From Alphaproteobacteria bacterium (GTDB lineage Bacteria > Pseudomonadota > Alphaproteobacteria > UBA3830): 18,804 bases of DNA. The position numbers and the translations under genes are program-made. Each line of letters starts with the position of its first letter. The stretch's first letter is position 1. The stretch spans positions 1 through 18,804 of the forward strand of contig BNWJ01000015.1 in assembly GCA_025998735.1 (NCBI GenBank), given 5' to 3'. Positions 1 through 8,753 of the stretch are shown piece after piece. Under the pieces are notes generated by a model. That model was not told the origin of the DNA and made no database searches. It saw nothing but the letters and a program-made list of their open reading frames with translations.

Positions 1-72
1 CCAGCGTGACGCTGGCCCCGCTTTCTGCTTCGCTACATGTTGTGGGGTATGCGTGATGTGCTTGCAATGTTG
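1..72 (-). repeat. RPE-like in-frame insert in rsmA (partial; related to the insert in tpiA)
   Basis: This part of rsmA encodes TLQAHHAYPTTCSEAESG followed by ASVTL, which is not part of the RsmA fold. It aligns with TLQAYHAHPSEGREAEES in tpiA at the protein level, and the DNA shares TTGCAAGCA, ATCACGCA and GCGAAGCAGAA in the same order, spacing and reading frame. The left edge of the window is a perfect inverted repeat, CCAGCGT-G-ACGCTGG at 1-15. The rest of the element lies outside the window. Confidence 0.75.
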
Positions 73-430
73 AAACTGAATCAAGATGAGTAAATGCCGG
101 TGGTGCAACTACTTGGAGGTCAAAATGCAATGCATCACATTCGATAACTTCGAGTTTATCGCCGAACATTGGTTGCAGTTCTCTCCAGACGGAAGCCCAG
201 TGGTTGTCATATTCGATTACGTACAATTTTTTGGGATCGCGTTTCAATATTTCAAGCGTGAGTCCGCCGGGGCCGGGACCAATTTCCACTACTATTTTGT
301 TTTGGAGATCTCCGGCGGCGGATACAATTCTGCTGTTTATGTTTCCATCAAACAAAAAATTCTGACCGAACTTTTTATGGGTTTTCCGATAATAATTCTC
401 AAAGATCCACTTCGCTGAAATGCGATCCAT
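1..430 (-). CDS. rsmA: RsmA (KsgA), 16S rRNA adenine dimethyltransferase, 3' end beyond window
   Basis: RsmA dimethylates two adjacent adenines near the 3' end of 16S rRNA with S-adenosylmethionine, a late step of small-subunit assembly. About 143 codons are visible. Near the N-terminus is the family motif KFGQNFL (residues 20-26), then the SAM-binding motif VVEIGPGPGGLT (about residues 47-58), an acidic residue ending the next strand (VIEYD), and the ECDALHFDL segment. The family normally reaches its catalytic NLPY motif within roughly 20 residues of that point. Here a foreign-looking stretch containing TLQAHHAYP and SEAESG intervenes and the window ends first, so the gene carries an in-frame insert (see the repeat entry). 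The ATG lies 1 nt after the surA stop, so translation is probably coupled to surA. The usual neighbour pdxA is absent between them. Family identity is firm; whether the full protein is intact cannot be seen. Confidence 0.93.
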   Translation of the reverse strand, partial: MDRISAKWIFENYYRKTHKKFGQNFLFDGNINSRIVSAAGDLQNKIVVEIGPGPGGLTLEILKRDPKKLYVIEYDNHWASVWRELQPMFGDKLEVIECDALHFDLQVVAPPAFTHLDSVSTLQAHHAYPTTCSEAESGASVTL

Positions 431-431
431 T

Positions 432-1751
432 TTACTGCTGGTACTTCGCATCTGTCCTGATGACAGCCTTTTTCCTCAGATCCTGCAATTCTCTTTCGGA
501 AAATATCGTCAGTTTTTCGTTTATCTTTTGACGCTTTATTTCATCTCTGGACGGTTCTTTTAAAGTCGTGACTTTTTTATTCATAACGCACACAACCAAT
601 ATACCAGCATCTACTAATATCGGTTTACTAAAGCCGTTTTGCGGAATGCTCGAAAGGAGACTTTTAAATTGCGGTTGCATTGCCTCCAGCGTACTATGCG
701 ATTCATCTGAGACCCCCATTATTCCAGATTCTTTAGCTTTCGCGATGAATGCACGAGCATTTCTAGATGTTCTCGTGAGATCATTGATATAACTCATGAG
801 TTGATCAACCACATCTTTGGATGGCTTTTCCTGGGCAAATGGCATGATAACTTGCACGAGTCCAAGGTCAGTAAGGCTGCGCTCGCCAGATTCCCTCTTG
901 TCTTGCAGATACAATACGAAATATCCCTTTCTGCTTTTGGCTATGGCGTAGGATCCAACAGACATTCCCTTTAGGGCAGCTTCTTCTTCCGGAGATAATT
1001 GTCCATGGAAAACCCATCCCAATTCTCCACCTTTTCTGGCGTCAGCACTCTTGGAAAACTGTCGCGCCAAGTTGCCGAAATCTGCCCCGTTCCGCAACAT
1101 ATTCAATATGTTATTTGCATGAGATGCTGCAGCAGCTTCATCAGATTGCTTCGAAAATGGGAAAAACATTCGGTGTACGCAATAGGATTCTTGAGTGAAT
1201 TTTTCCTTAACCATATTGCAAATCCTATTGAGTTCTGACGCAGAAATATCGACATTTTTTCCAAACCTTAATCTTATGTATTCCCCCCAGCATAAACTAA
1301 CTTCAATTTGCGACCGAATGACATTCGGATTAATTCCCTTCGACTGGAGCATTTTCATGAATTCCTCTGGGGATTTATTCATTTGTTTCGCCATATCAGA
1401 AATGGCATCATTTACGGACTCATCCAGTTCTTTCTTCGATGTTATTCCTTTGGGAGCAATTTTTCTTATGTATTGCATTTTTAGCTTTTCATTTATAATT
1501 TCATCTAAAACTTCCTTGTAAACTTTAGCTTTCATGTTGTCTTTGACGTCTTCCCCGATGGACAACAAAACAAATTTCACTCTGCTTTCAAGATCATAAA
1601 ACGTTATTATCTCATCGTTTATGATTGCAGCAATTCCGCTATATTCAGTAACATCTGAAACAGCACTGTTCTTCGCAGCGCACGCAGCGTCGGATATTCC
1701 AGGAAAAACAGCTAACAAAATTACCAAGCTTGAACAGATTACTGATCTCAC
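432..1751 (-). CDS. surA: SurA, periplasmic peptidyl-prolyl isomerase and outer-membrane protein chaperone
   Basis: SurA binds unfolded outer-membrane proteins, LptD among them, in the periplasm and delivers them to the BAM machinery. I chose the GTG at 1751: a GGAG lies 6 nt upstream, it gives a clean signal peptide (MRSVICSSLVILLAVFPGISDAA, 23 residues, described here as hydrophobic with an Ala-rich cleavage region), and the longer frame from 1784 would begin at or before the predicted transcript start. The mature protein of about 415 residues has a SurA N-terminal domain starting AAIINDEIITFYD, a parvulin domain at about residues 190-287 (YCVHRMFFPF ... GGELGWVFHGQLSPE), a second, degenerate parvulin-like part, and a C-terminal helix rich in charge. 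Length and order match the family. It is divergent from the lptFGD operon and followed 1 nt later by rsmA. Confidence 0.93.
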   Translation of the reverse strand: MRSVICSSLVILLAVFPGISDAACAAKNSAVSDVTEYSGIAAIINDEIITFYDLESRVKFVLLSIGEDVKDNMKAKVYKEVLDEIINEKLKMQYIRKIAPKGITSKKELDESVNDAISDMAKQMNKSPEEFMKMLQSKGINPNVIRSQIEVSLCWGEYIRLRFGKNVDISASELNRICNMVKEKFTQESYCVHRMFFPFSKQSDEAAAASHANNILNMLRNGADFGNLARQFSKSADARKGGELGWVFHGQLSPEEEAALKGMSVGSYAIAKSRKGYFVLYLQDKRESGERSLTDLGLVQVIMPFAQEKPSKDVVDQLMSYINDLTRTSRNARAFIAKAKESGIMGVSDESHSTLEAMQPQFKSLLSSIPQNGFSKPILVDAGILVVCVMNKKVTTLKEPSRDEIKRQKINEKLTIFSERELQDLRKKAVIRTDAKYQQ

Positions 1752-1787
1752 ACCAATCTCCAAAATCTCATATATGAACAACACTCC

Positions 1788-1816
1788 AAGATACTACTAA
1801 AAAAAACATAAATCAA
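1788..1816 (-). promoter_or_regulatory. Predicted sigma70 promoter of surA-rsmA
   Basis: On the minus strand TTGATT (1816-1811) and TATCTT (1793-1788) are separated by 17 nt. The transcript would start near 1781, just upstream of the GGAG that serves the GTG at 1751. Prediction from consensus only. Confidence 0.5.
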
Positions 1817-1829
1817 AAGCAAAATCAAC

Positions 1830-1858
1830 TTGGAGAAAAATCATTTAAGCAATACTAT
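1830..1858 (+). promoter_or_regulatory. Predicted sigma70 promoter of lptF-lptG-lptD
   Basis: TTGGAG (1830-1835) and TACTAT (1853-1858) have a 17-nt spacer and lie about 40 bp ahead of the lptF start. It sits back to back with the surA promoter, 13 bp away, so the two operons may be regulated together. Confidence 0.45.
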
Positions 1859-1896
1859 TGCGAAGAGGCCGCAAAATCTGAAATTGGGAACAAATC

Positions 1897-2958
1897 GTGC
1901 GCAGCATATTTAATATTATATTTTTTCGGATATTAAGGACAACGTTTTATTCAACTGTTGCCATGACATTTTGCGCATGGATCGTTCAATCATCGAGATA
2001 TATGGAAATATTAAACTCCAACAACATTAGCCTATCGAAATTTGTGGAATTCACGTCATATCTTTCTGTTGATATTGTATCAATCATTATTCCCATATCG
2101 TTTGCAGTATCTGCGGCGTTTGTTTATCACAGATTTAGGGAATCGAATCAACTGGTGGCACTTCAATCAATTGGCGGGTCTCCTGTCAATTTATTAACAC
2201 CGCTTCTGCTGCTGGCGTTTCTGCTTATGGGGTTTATCTATGTCTGCAACATGTATATATCTCCATTTGCCTGGGCAACGTTCAGATCCATGGAATTTAA
2301 TATAAAAAATAACATCGACCCGCCAGAAAATTCCGGCTCACTTTTCTCCAAAAACGGATTTAATGTGTACGCGCAGCAATACAGAGGGAACTTTTCCTTC
2401 GGCAATATCTATATAATAGACTCAAGAAATGAGAGCAAAACATGTAGCTACTATGCTAAATCTGGCACCATAAGAAATAGTATGTTGTTGCTTATAGATG
2501 GTGAACGAATTGAAATGGATAAAATCGAAAACAAGCATTCCATAGTGAAATTCAAATCCTACCAATACAATCTGAAAAACATACTTACAAATAGCAAAAA
2601 ACAATCCCAAGCAAATGAAAAGTTCGTTGATGAATTATTGCAGGATACAGATGACGGAGATCAAAATATGGAGCGAAAAGCGTTATTTCATCAGAAGATT
2701 CTCTCGCCTCTTTTGGCCATTATTTTTCCGCTTTTATCGTTTTTGTTTGTGATATTAACTGCACACAGAAGGAAATCGTCTTATAGCAGAATAATTGCTC
2801 TTGTATCCGCAATCATTTTTATACAGGGAACATTTTTTTGGATGGCGAACGCATCTGCAAAAAATCCAACTCTTATTGGTTTTAATTATATATTTATTTG
2901 GATTTTACTTGTAACTTTATTGATGTTGGTTATCTTCAGGCGTAGAAATAGAATTTAG
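1897..2958 (+). CDS. lptF: LptF, LPS export ABC transporter permease
   Basis: LptF and LptG form the membrane part of the LptB2FG transporter, which pulls LPS out of the inner membrane and passes it to LptC/LptA. The protein has 353 residues in the YjgP/YjgQ layout: three N-terminal membrane segments (about 13-32, 55-76, 100-120), a periplasmic domain of about 140 residues, and three C-terminal segments (about 268-290, 300-320, 328-348). The cytoplasmic loop ESNQLVALQSIGGSP after the second segment matches the coupling-helix region of the family. The start is a GTG preceded by GGGAA at 6 nt. It is the first gene of a tight operon: lptG follows 3 nt after its stop. LptF and LptG are paralogues; I call this one LptF because it comes first, as is usual. 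Confidence 0.9.
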   Translation: MRSIFNIIFFRILRTTFYSTVAMTFCAWIVQSSRYMEILNSNNISLSKFVEFTSYLSVDIVSIIIPISFAVSAAFVYHRFRESNQLVALQSIGGSPVNLLTPLLLLAFLLMGFIYVCNMYISPFAWATFRSMEFNIKNNIDPPENSGSLFSKNGFNVYAQQYRGNFSFGNIYIIDSRNESKTCSYYAKSGTIRNSMLLLIDGERIEMDKIENKHSIVKFKSYQYNLKNILTNSKKQSQANEKFVDELLQDTDDGDQNMERKALFHQKILSPLLAIIFPLLSFLFVILTAHRRKSSYSRIIALVSAIIFIQGTFFWMANASAKNPTLIGFNYIFIWILLVTLLMLVIFRRRNRI

Positions 2959-2961
2959 CAT

Positions 2962-4002
2962 ATGAACACGACTCTCTTTCGGCATATATTCAAGACGCAG
3001 CTTGCATCCATGATATTTGTGTCGTTTTTGGTGTTTTGTTTGATTTCGCTATTCGATTTTGCAGAGATAACCAGAAAGTATCCCATATCAAATATGGAAG
3101 AAACCATGTTTGCAATAAAATTATCTTTTCTGAGAGCTCCCAATACATTTTGCGAAATTCTGCACTACATATATTTTACAACCGCCACATTTACACTGTG
3201 GAATTTAAGTCATTCTCACCAGATAACAATACTGAAAGCTTCGGGCAGATCTCCGCAGCAAATTTTATATCCATTTGTGTGTTGCGCGTTTTTTATATCT
3301 ATTCTGTGGTTGTTTGTATTGCATCCACTTGGGCAATTATCTGAAAAATGCTACAACCAGGCCATTGATACAAACGCAAATCACGAAATAAACCAAGACA
3401 TCTGGATAGATTATCCAAAAGATAATCAAATGATATTCATGAGCAGTATCGCTAATAATAATATCGAGGGACTGTATATCTACTATTCTAACTGCGATTA
3501 TCGAATTTTTGCGAAAAAGGCGAAGGTACAAAAAGACTCGTGGAAACTTCATGATGTAACGATCATGAAAAACGGCACCATAAAAAATCTCAGTGACGCA
3601 ATAGTTCATAACAATATTTCCAACGACCTTATTTATATGCTGTCTGTTCATCCAAAAAAACAGGACATCTATAGCTTATGCAGAGTTTATGAAATTCAAA
3701 CCAGAGATAAAGTTTCTCTAAAATTATATGAGTTGGAGCTGCATAAACTTTTGGCCAACTGCGTCAACTTTATTCTTTTCGCATTGATTGCTGCCGTAAT
3801 ATGCTTTCCAATAAATCGCTACAAAACAAAAACTAACATTGCCATAGAAATGATCTGTACTGCTGTTGTATTAAGGTTCGCCAACAATGTTTTCGAGTCA
3901 CTGGCTCGCACCGGAGTATTGCCGGTAATTCCCGCCAGCTGGGCTGTTGTGCTAATACTTCTGTGTTTGTCGATATCTTTGTTAATATGGAACGAAGCAT
4001 GA
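2962..4002 (+). CDS. lptG: LptG, LPS export ABC transporter permease
   Basis: The partner permease of LptF in the LptB2FG complex. It has 346 residues with the same plan: membrane segments at about 14-34, 60-82 and 100-121, a periplasmic part of roughly 140 residues, and three C-terminal segments ending ILLCLSISLLIWNEA. The loop HSHQITILKASGRSPQQIL after the second segment corresponds to the coupling region of the family. It starts with ATG 3 nt after lptF and ends in an ATGA overlap with lptD, so the three genes are translationally coupled. No lptB, lptA or lptC is present here; they must lie elsewhere. The sequence is AT-rich and Ile/Asn/Lys-rich like its operon neighbours, which fits vertical inheritance in a reduced genome. 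Confidence 0.9.
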   Translation: MNTTLFRHIFKTQLASMIFVSFLVFCLISLFDFAEITRKYPISNMEETMFAIKLSFLRAPNTFCEILHYIYFTTATFTLWNLSHSHQITILKASGRSPQQILYPFVCCAFFISILWLFVLHPLGQLSEKCYNQAIDTNANHEINQDIWIDYPKDNQMIFMSSIANNNIEGLYIYYSNCDYRIFAKKAKVQKDSWKLHDVTIMKNGTIKNLSDAIVHNNISNDLIYMLSVHPKKQDIYSLCRVYEIQTRDKVSLKLYELELHKLLANCVNFILFALIAAVICFPINRYKTKTNIAIEMICTAVVLRFANNVFESLARTGVLPVIPASWAVVLILLCLSISLLIWNEA

Positions 4003-6194
4003 AAAAAATATCTCATTATGCCGTGATCTCTATAACTATCGCCTGCTCATTGCTTTTTTTCAGGGATTCACGTGGAGATGATATTTCGTTTATAAACTCA
4101 GATGAAACACTGTACGAAAAAAACAACATTATCTGCAAAGGAAATGTAATCGTTGTTTACTGCGGAAGAATAATTTCCGCCGACAAAATTTCATTTGATA
4201 AAGAAAAAGAAATCGTAACGGCAGTCGGAAACATAATATTGAGAGACGAGCGCGGCAATTTATATTTCATGGATTCACTCTGGGTGCACAGAGATTTTTC
4301 TTCTGGAAATGCGCAAAATGTAAAGATCATAATGCCAGATAAATCGAGGTTGGCTGCTACAGATTGCGCAATAAATGAATGTAAGCTCGAATTGAACAAT
4401 GTAATTTATACGCCATGCTACGAATGTTGCGGATCTGAATTGACGTGGCAACTAAAATCAGAACATGTCACATATGATCCGGATGAATATATAGAATACA
4501 GCAATGCGAATTTTGAATTGTTCGGCCAAACAATATTTTATTCTCCATATTTATCTCAACCGAGTCCCAAAATCAAAAGGAAGAGCGGATTTCTTGCGCC
4601 GAAATTTACCACGGCCAGCAAAAGTGGTTTTAGCATTCGTCCGCAGTACTTGCTGTCAATTTCTGAATCGCAGGAATTGATAATAAAGCCAATGATTACC
4701 TCAAAAATTGGATGTGTCGCATGGGCATATTATAGATACAGATTTAAAAATGGCGAATTCAGTGTAGATGCCAGCATAACTGGTACGCAATCAGTAAAAA
4801 ATCATGATGCCAACAATAAAATTGATCAAAGAAGCATGGAACGCATAAAAAAAATTGAGTCATCAGGCTACAGAGGTCACCTTTTTTCAAAAATGAATTA
4901 TGAAATAGATAATGTGTGGCGATGCGGCTTCGATATTAACCTCGCTTCCGATTACTACTATCTAAAACGCTTCTCGTTTTTCGATAAGGACCGCACACTT
5001 GAAAGCAATGCAAGAATAGAAGGATTCGATGGAAGAAATTACACACTGCTGAAAACAATCATGTTTCAAGGAGATCCGAACGCGACCGATAATGCAGCAA
5101 GAGTTCTGCCAATAATGGAACACAAGTTTTCTAAAACATTGTTCGGTGGAACTTTCAGCTTTGATGCAATGTTTCTGAACTTGTATTTTCGTAATGCCAG
5201 ATCAGTAAAGAAAATTATCACAAACGTATCTTGGGAGAAAAATTTTCTTCTGGCCTATGGGCAGATAATAGATCTCAAAGGAATAACTTCATTTAAAGCC
5301 ATAAATGTTTCCGAGCCATCTACTTCTAAATCTGATGATGATTCCGCCATTAGAATAACTCCGCAGGTGTCTATAATTTGGAAATGGCCGCTTATTATTA
5401 GTTCTAGTTTTGCTGAGACAATCGTTACACCCATGATAGGCGCAATATTTGCAGACAACAAAAAGTATGATGATCTTTTCGAAGATCCTCTGGGGGAAAT
5501 AAACGACATAAATCTCATGGATGGTAGTAGATCGATATCTCCTTATAACGTGGATAATGGAAGTAGAATTTGCTACGGAATGAAATTTTCCGCCTATAAA
5601 GATGGAAACGCACTTGGTTATATAACCATAGGAAGATCTACGGAATTAACGAAAGTTCCAGAAAAAATTGAGGCCTCTGGATTGAAACACAAGAACTCGA
5701 ACATAGTTTATTCCGGAGAAGTTTTCATATCAAATGAAATATCCGTTACCGCAAACGGAAGTTACTCGACCCGAGATAGAAAATTGCTGAAGTTCGAATC
5801 AGGCGTAAAATTCTCCAATAAATATGTCGATTTAGACATAGTGGCATTCAAAGGCAAACAGTCTTCCCAATCGATTTTTAAACCAAAAGAGCTTAATGAT
5901 GAAACCGCCGATAAGAGAATCGAAAGATATAAGGGTATAATGCTGGATGCGATATGGAAGGTGAATAGTAAATTAAAATTGAAAACTGGAGTTGTTCTTG
6001 GACACAAAAAAAGCGATGGAGAATCCATTGAACGCGAGAAAGTCAAATTGGTAAAACACAATGTGGGATTTGAATACAAAAACGAATGTATCGAACTTGA
6101 AGTTGGAACTGAGCGCACGAACTATTCTGGCGGAGATCTAAGGCCAGAAACATCGTTTCAATTTGTGGTGCACTTTAAAAATCTCGGAGCATAA
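3999..6194 (+). CDS. lptD: LptD (OstA/Imp), outer-membrane LPS assembly protein
   Basis: LptD is the beta-barrel that, with LptE, places LPS in the outer leaflet. The ATG at 3999 overlaps the lptG stop as ATGA; an in-frame ATG at 3987 is possible but less likely. The product has 731 residues, a normal length. It starts with a signal peptide (MKKISHYAVISITIACSLLF), followed by the OstA/LptA-like jellyroll domain (about residues 30-130: LYEKNNIICKGNVIV, TAVGNIILRDERGNLYF), then a cysteine cluster around residues 123-144 (CAINEC, PCYECC) in the place where alphaproteobacterial LptD has its conserved Cys pair, and a long barrel region rich in alternating strands, including FGQTIFYSPYLSQPSP and KSGFLAPKF. 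The C-terminus ends in aromatic-rich strand FQFVVHF. SurA, encoded divergently, is a known assembly factor for LptD. Confidence 0.93.
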   Translation: MKKISHYAVISITIACSLLFFRDSRGDDISFINSDETLYEKNNIICKGNVIVVYCGRIISADKISFDKEKEIVTAVGNIILRDERGNLYFMDSLWVHRDFSSGNAQNVKIIMPDKSRLAATDCAINECKLELNNVIYTPCYECCGSELTWQLKSEHVTYDPDEYIEYSNANFELFGQTIFYSPYLSQPSPKIKRKSGFLAPKFTTASKSGFSIRPQYLLSISESQELIIKPMITSKIGCVAWAYYRYRFKNGEFSVDASITGTQSVKNHDANNKIDQRSMERIKKIESSGYRGHLFSKMNYEIDNVWRCGFDINLASDYYYLKRFSFFDKDRTLESNARIEGFDGRNYTLLKTIMFQGDPNATDNAARVLPIMEHKFSKTLFGGTFSFDAMFLNLYFRNARSVKKIITNVSWEKNFLLAYGQIIDLKGITSFKAINVSEPSTSKSDDDSAIRITPQVSIIWKWPLIISSSFAETIVTPMIGAIFADNKKYDDLFEDPLGEINDINLMDGSRSISPYNVDNGSRICYGMKFSAYKDGNALGYITIGRSTELTKVPEKIEASGLKHKNSNIVYSGEVFISNEISVTANGSYSTRDRKLLKFESGVKFSNKYVDLDIVAFKGKQSSQSIFKPKELNDETADKRIERYKGIMLDAIWKVNSKLKLKTGVVLGHKKSDGESIEREKVKLVKHNVGFEYKNECIELEVGTERTNYSGGDLRPETSFQFVVHFKNLGA

Positions 6195-6219
6195 ATCAGC
6201 GCACATTCAACACGGAAGT

Positions 6220-6261
6220 GCACAAAGTTTAGCTTGTGGAGAGCTACTAACGCCTTTGTGC
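6220..6261. terminator. Hairpin between convergent lptD and ppiD, possible transcription barrier
   Basis: GCACAAAG (6220-6227) pairs with CTTTGTGC (6254-6261), and an inner TAGCT/AGCTA stem lies in the loop. It is centred in the 76-bp gap between two convergent genes. There is no clear T-run on either strand, so termination is only inferred from position. Confidence 0.35.
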
Positions 6262-6270
6262 TGCATATTC

Positions 6271-7902
6271 CTAGAACATTCCTTCAAATTGACCCAAATC
6301 AATACCGGTGGCTTCGTTGTTCAGGTTTTCATAATTTTTTTCTACTTTGTACTTCTTTGATAAAGATCCAACGGCCTCCTGGAGCATCCCATCGGCAAAT
6401 TCATGGATCAATCTCCCATGAAGCTCAGCTTCTTTCTTCGGATCTACATTGTCTGCATAAAACAGGCCATTCACCTGATACACAACTACATTGCCATCGA
6501 CTTCATTGTATCCGGCCTCATTTTTTAGCTTTTGAAATGCTTCATTATACAAAGACAAAATTGCATTGGAAAACTTATAATCTTTTCCATCATCTATGTT
6601 GCCTTCTCTATCGAATTTCTTGGTTATCACCGAAGTATACCCGCGCTCGGACGCGACATTCGCCAGATTCGCACCGGATTTCACCTGCTCCACAAGTGAC
6701 TCGGCCATCGCGTTTGCCAATTCCTTCTGCTTACTTTTGATCCACTCGCTTTTTACTTTTTCGGAAACTTTTGCGAATTCCTCCACATGCTTTGGATCCA
6801 CGCTATCCGTATGCACCAGCCAGAAGAATTTCTCTCCTTGCTCGTTGGCACTTTCGGAAAACGAACTATCGGTTCCTTCGTCAGTGGTAAAAGCGACTGT
6901 AATCGCATCCTTTTTGTAACTCACTTGCGAATCTTGCAATTCGTCAGAAATATCAACATCGCTTACGGGAATGACTTTCAGATTGAAGTTCTTGGCGACT
7001 TTTTCAATGGAAGTGCCGCTCGAAAGAGCATCCTCAATATCTCTTGTCCGATCTTCGGTTACCTTCAGCAATTTTTCCTGCAGCAATTCAGCGGCGATTT
7101 CTTTTTCCGCTTCCTCATAGCTCTTGGAATCCTTATCTACATATTCCGTATCGTAATAATCTTTTTTATTTTCCTCGGAAATCTGGAGGTCCTTTGCCAG
7201 ATCCGATTCACATAGCTCAAGAATTCTAAAAGATCTTCTTTCTTCGACGGAAAACAAATCCGGATGCTCCGTATAGAACTCCTGCAAATTTGCATCAGAA
7301 GGTTTTTCCGCAACCACAAACGACAACGGCTTCAATTCAACCAGTGAAAGCGTTCTCTTCTCCAGCATGGCTTTGGTGTAATAGCCCAATTCGCTTACGG
7401 TGGAAATAAACCTAAAAGGAGCCGCTATGAGCGCATTTTTTATGTCTTTTTTCGAGAGTTCTATGAACATCTTCTCAGACATACCCATTTTTTGCAGTAC
7501 CATATTGTATCTATTCTTGTCAAAACGCCCATTATCGTCCCGAAATACATACAGGCCTTTTATGTACTCCTCTATGGTCTTTTCGGAAACCACAAAACCA
7601 AAATCAGAAGCTGCAAGATCAATAACGTTTTCCAGAATGATTTGGTCTAATATGTTTAATGTCTCGGCTTTTTCATCGATATTCTTCTCGCTATTACGCA
7701 GCATATTAAGCTTCTTGTCTTTTTCGAACTTAAACAACGCTGGAGTTATTTTTACGCTTCCTATCTTAACGAGATAGTCTTTTCCCATGTATTTTCTTAC
7801 GATATCCATGATTCCGAAACAGAAAACAAATGTGAAAGCCAAAATAAACAGAAAAAACTTCACAACAGGTGAGCTAGAATACTTTCGAATAAACTCTAAC
7901 AT
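6271..7902 (-). CDS. ppiD: PpiD-like membrane-anchored SurA/parvulin-type folding factor
   Basis: PpiD is anchored in the inner membrane next to the Sec channel and helps newly exported proteins fold. The product has 543 residues. A single N-terminal membrane segment (about residues 13-35, VKFFLFILAFTFVFCFGIM) is followed by a SurA_N-like region (VKIGSVKITPALFKFEKDK, then helices to about 190), a central region with EERRSFRILELCESDLAKD where a PpiC-type domain is expected, and a long helical C-terminal part. The catalytic parvulin motifs are poorly recognisable, so this may be a chaperone without isomerase activity. The ATG follows GGGG at about 7 nt. The ppiD-tpiA divergent pairing is common in alphaproteobacteria and supports the call. 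It ends convergent with lptD. Confidence 0.85.
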   Translation of the reverse strand: MLEFIRKYSSSPVVKFFLFILAFTFVFCFGIMDIVRKYMGKDYLVKIGSVKITPALFKFEKDKKLNMLRNSEKNIDEKAETLNILDQIILENVIDLAASDFGFVVSEKTIEEYIKGLYVFRDDNGRFDKNRYNMVLQKMGMSEKMFIELSKKDIKNALIAAPFRFISTVSELGYYTKAMLEKRTLSLVELKPLSFVVAEKPSDANLQEFYTEHPDLFSVEERRSFRILELCESDLAKDLQISEENKKDYYDTEYVDKDSKSYEEAEKEIAAELLQEKLLKVTEDRTRDIEDALSSGTSIEKVAKNFNLKVIPVSDVDISDELQDSQVSYKKDAITVAFTTDEGTDSSFSESANEQGEKFFWLVHTDSVDPKHVEEFAKVSEKVKSEWIKSKQKELANAMAESLVEQVKSGANLANVASERGYTSVITKKFDREGNIDDGKDYKFSNAILSLYNEAFQKLKNEAGYNEVDGNVVVYQVNGLFYADNVDPKKEAELHGRLIHEFADGMLQEAVGSLSKKYKVEKNYENLNNEATGIDLGQFEGMF

Positions 7903-7929
7903 TATTTGCCCCTACAATAACACTTGTGT

Positions 7930-7958
7930 ATATTATTAGCTGTTGTCCCGCTGAGCAA
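7930..7958 (-). promoter_or_regulatory. Predicted promoter of ppiD
   Basis: On the minus strand TTGCTC (7958-7953) and TAATAT (7935-7930) are 17 nt apart, leaving a leader of about 20 nt before the ppiD ATG. The tpiA promoter must lie in the same 77-bp gap but I see no convincing pair for it. Confidence 0.45.
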
Positions 7959-7979
7959 GTATGTTATGGAGATTTTTGA

Positions 7980-8753
7980 GTGAAAATAATAGTAGCCAAT
8001 TGGAAAATGAACGGAAACGTTGCGCTAGTGAATCAATTTATGCGTGAACTTAGTGATATTCATTGCAATAATAAGATAATCATCTGTCCTCCAGCTGCAT
8101 TGGTGCTTGCTGTACGCGCGTTTACTCCTGTTGATCCATCTATAACTTTGCAAGCATATCACGCACATCCTTCGGAAGGTCGCGAAGCAGAAGAAAGTGT
8201 GTCTATTTTCATGCTGGGAGCGCAAGACTGCTTTTACGAGGAAGCTGGAGCGTTTACGGGAGAGCACAGTCCGAAATTATTGAAGGAACTGGGATGCGAC
8301 TATGTTTTGCTGGGACACTCTGAGCGGAGGGCTCTATTCCACGAATCGGACGAAATCGTACACAAAAAATGGAAGGCCGCCATTAAGCAATCGCTATGTC
8401 CAATAGTTTGTGTCGGGGAAAAATTGGAAGAGCGCGACAACTGGAAAGACGTTATCTCGAAACAGTTGGAAAGTTACATTGACAATGATGACATATTGAA
8501 CACCATCTTCGCCTACGAACCCATCTGGAGCATTGGCACAGGTCTTGTTCCATCCATCGAAGAGATAGAAACCGTACTGAATTTTATAAGAGATCAATTG
8601 TCAGCCACACAAGATGCGGCACTCCTGTATGGCGGATCAGTAACCTCTAAAAATGCTCACGCGATTTTGAGCAGTGACAGTGTAGACGGAGTCCTGGTGG
8701 GGGGAGCCAGTTTAAAGGTAGGAGAATTTAAGGCAATCGCGACTGCTGCATGA
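7980..8753 (+). CDS. tpiA: Triosephosphate isomerase with an internal foreign insert
   Basis: Interconverts dihydroxyacetone phosphate and glyceraldehyde 3-phosphate in glycolysis. The product has 257 residues. Catalytic and signature parts are all present: NWKMN with Lys9, LLGHSERR with His113, AYEPIWSIGTG with the catalytic Glu170, and the phosphate-binding LLYGGSV and VLVGGASL. The start is a GTG with GGAG 8 nt upstream. Between VDPSIT (residues 51-56) and LGAQD (79-83) are about 22 residues that other isomerases lack, just before the third beta strand; they match an insert in rsmA (see repeat entry). Without the insert the protein would be about 235 residues, short for the family because several loops and the C-terminus are trimmed. 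All active-site residues remain, so it is probably active with the insert as a surface loop. Confidence 0.95.
   Translation: MKIIVANWKMNGNVALVNQFMRELSDIHCNNKIIICPPAALVLAVRAFTPVDPSITLQAYHAHPSEGREAEESVSIFMLGAQDCFYEEAGAFTGEHSPKLLKELGCDYVLLGHSERRALFHESDEIVHKKWKAAIKQSLCPIVCVGEKLEERDNWKDVISKQLESYIDNDDILNTIFAYEPIWSIGTGLVPSIEEIETVLNFIRDQLSATQDAALLYGGSVTSKNAHAILSSDSVDGVLVGGASLKVGEFKAIATAA
8148..8217 (+). repeat. RPE-like in-frame insert in tpiA
   Basis: Codons 57-78 encode LQAYHAHPSEGREAEESVS followed by IFM, absent from the isomerase family. The DNA matches the rsmA insert in order: TTGCAAGCA, ATCACGCA, GCGAAGCAGAA, GAAAG and GCTGG, read in the same frame and the same orientation relative to translation. 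One extra codon (GAA) is present compared with rsmA. The insert is a multiple of three and has no stop. Confidence 0.8.
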
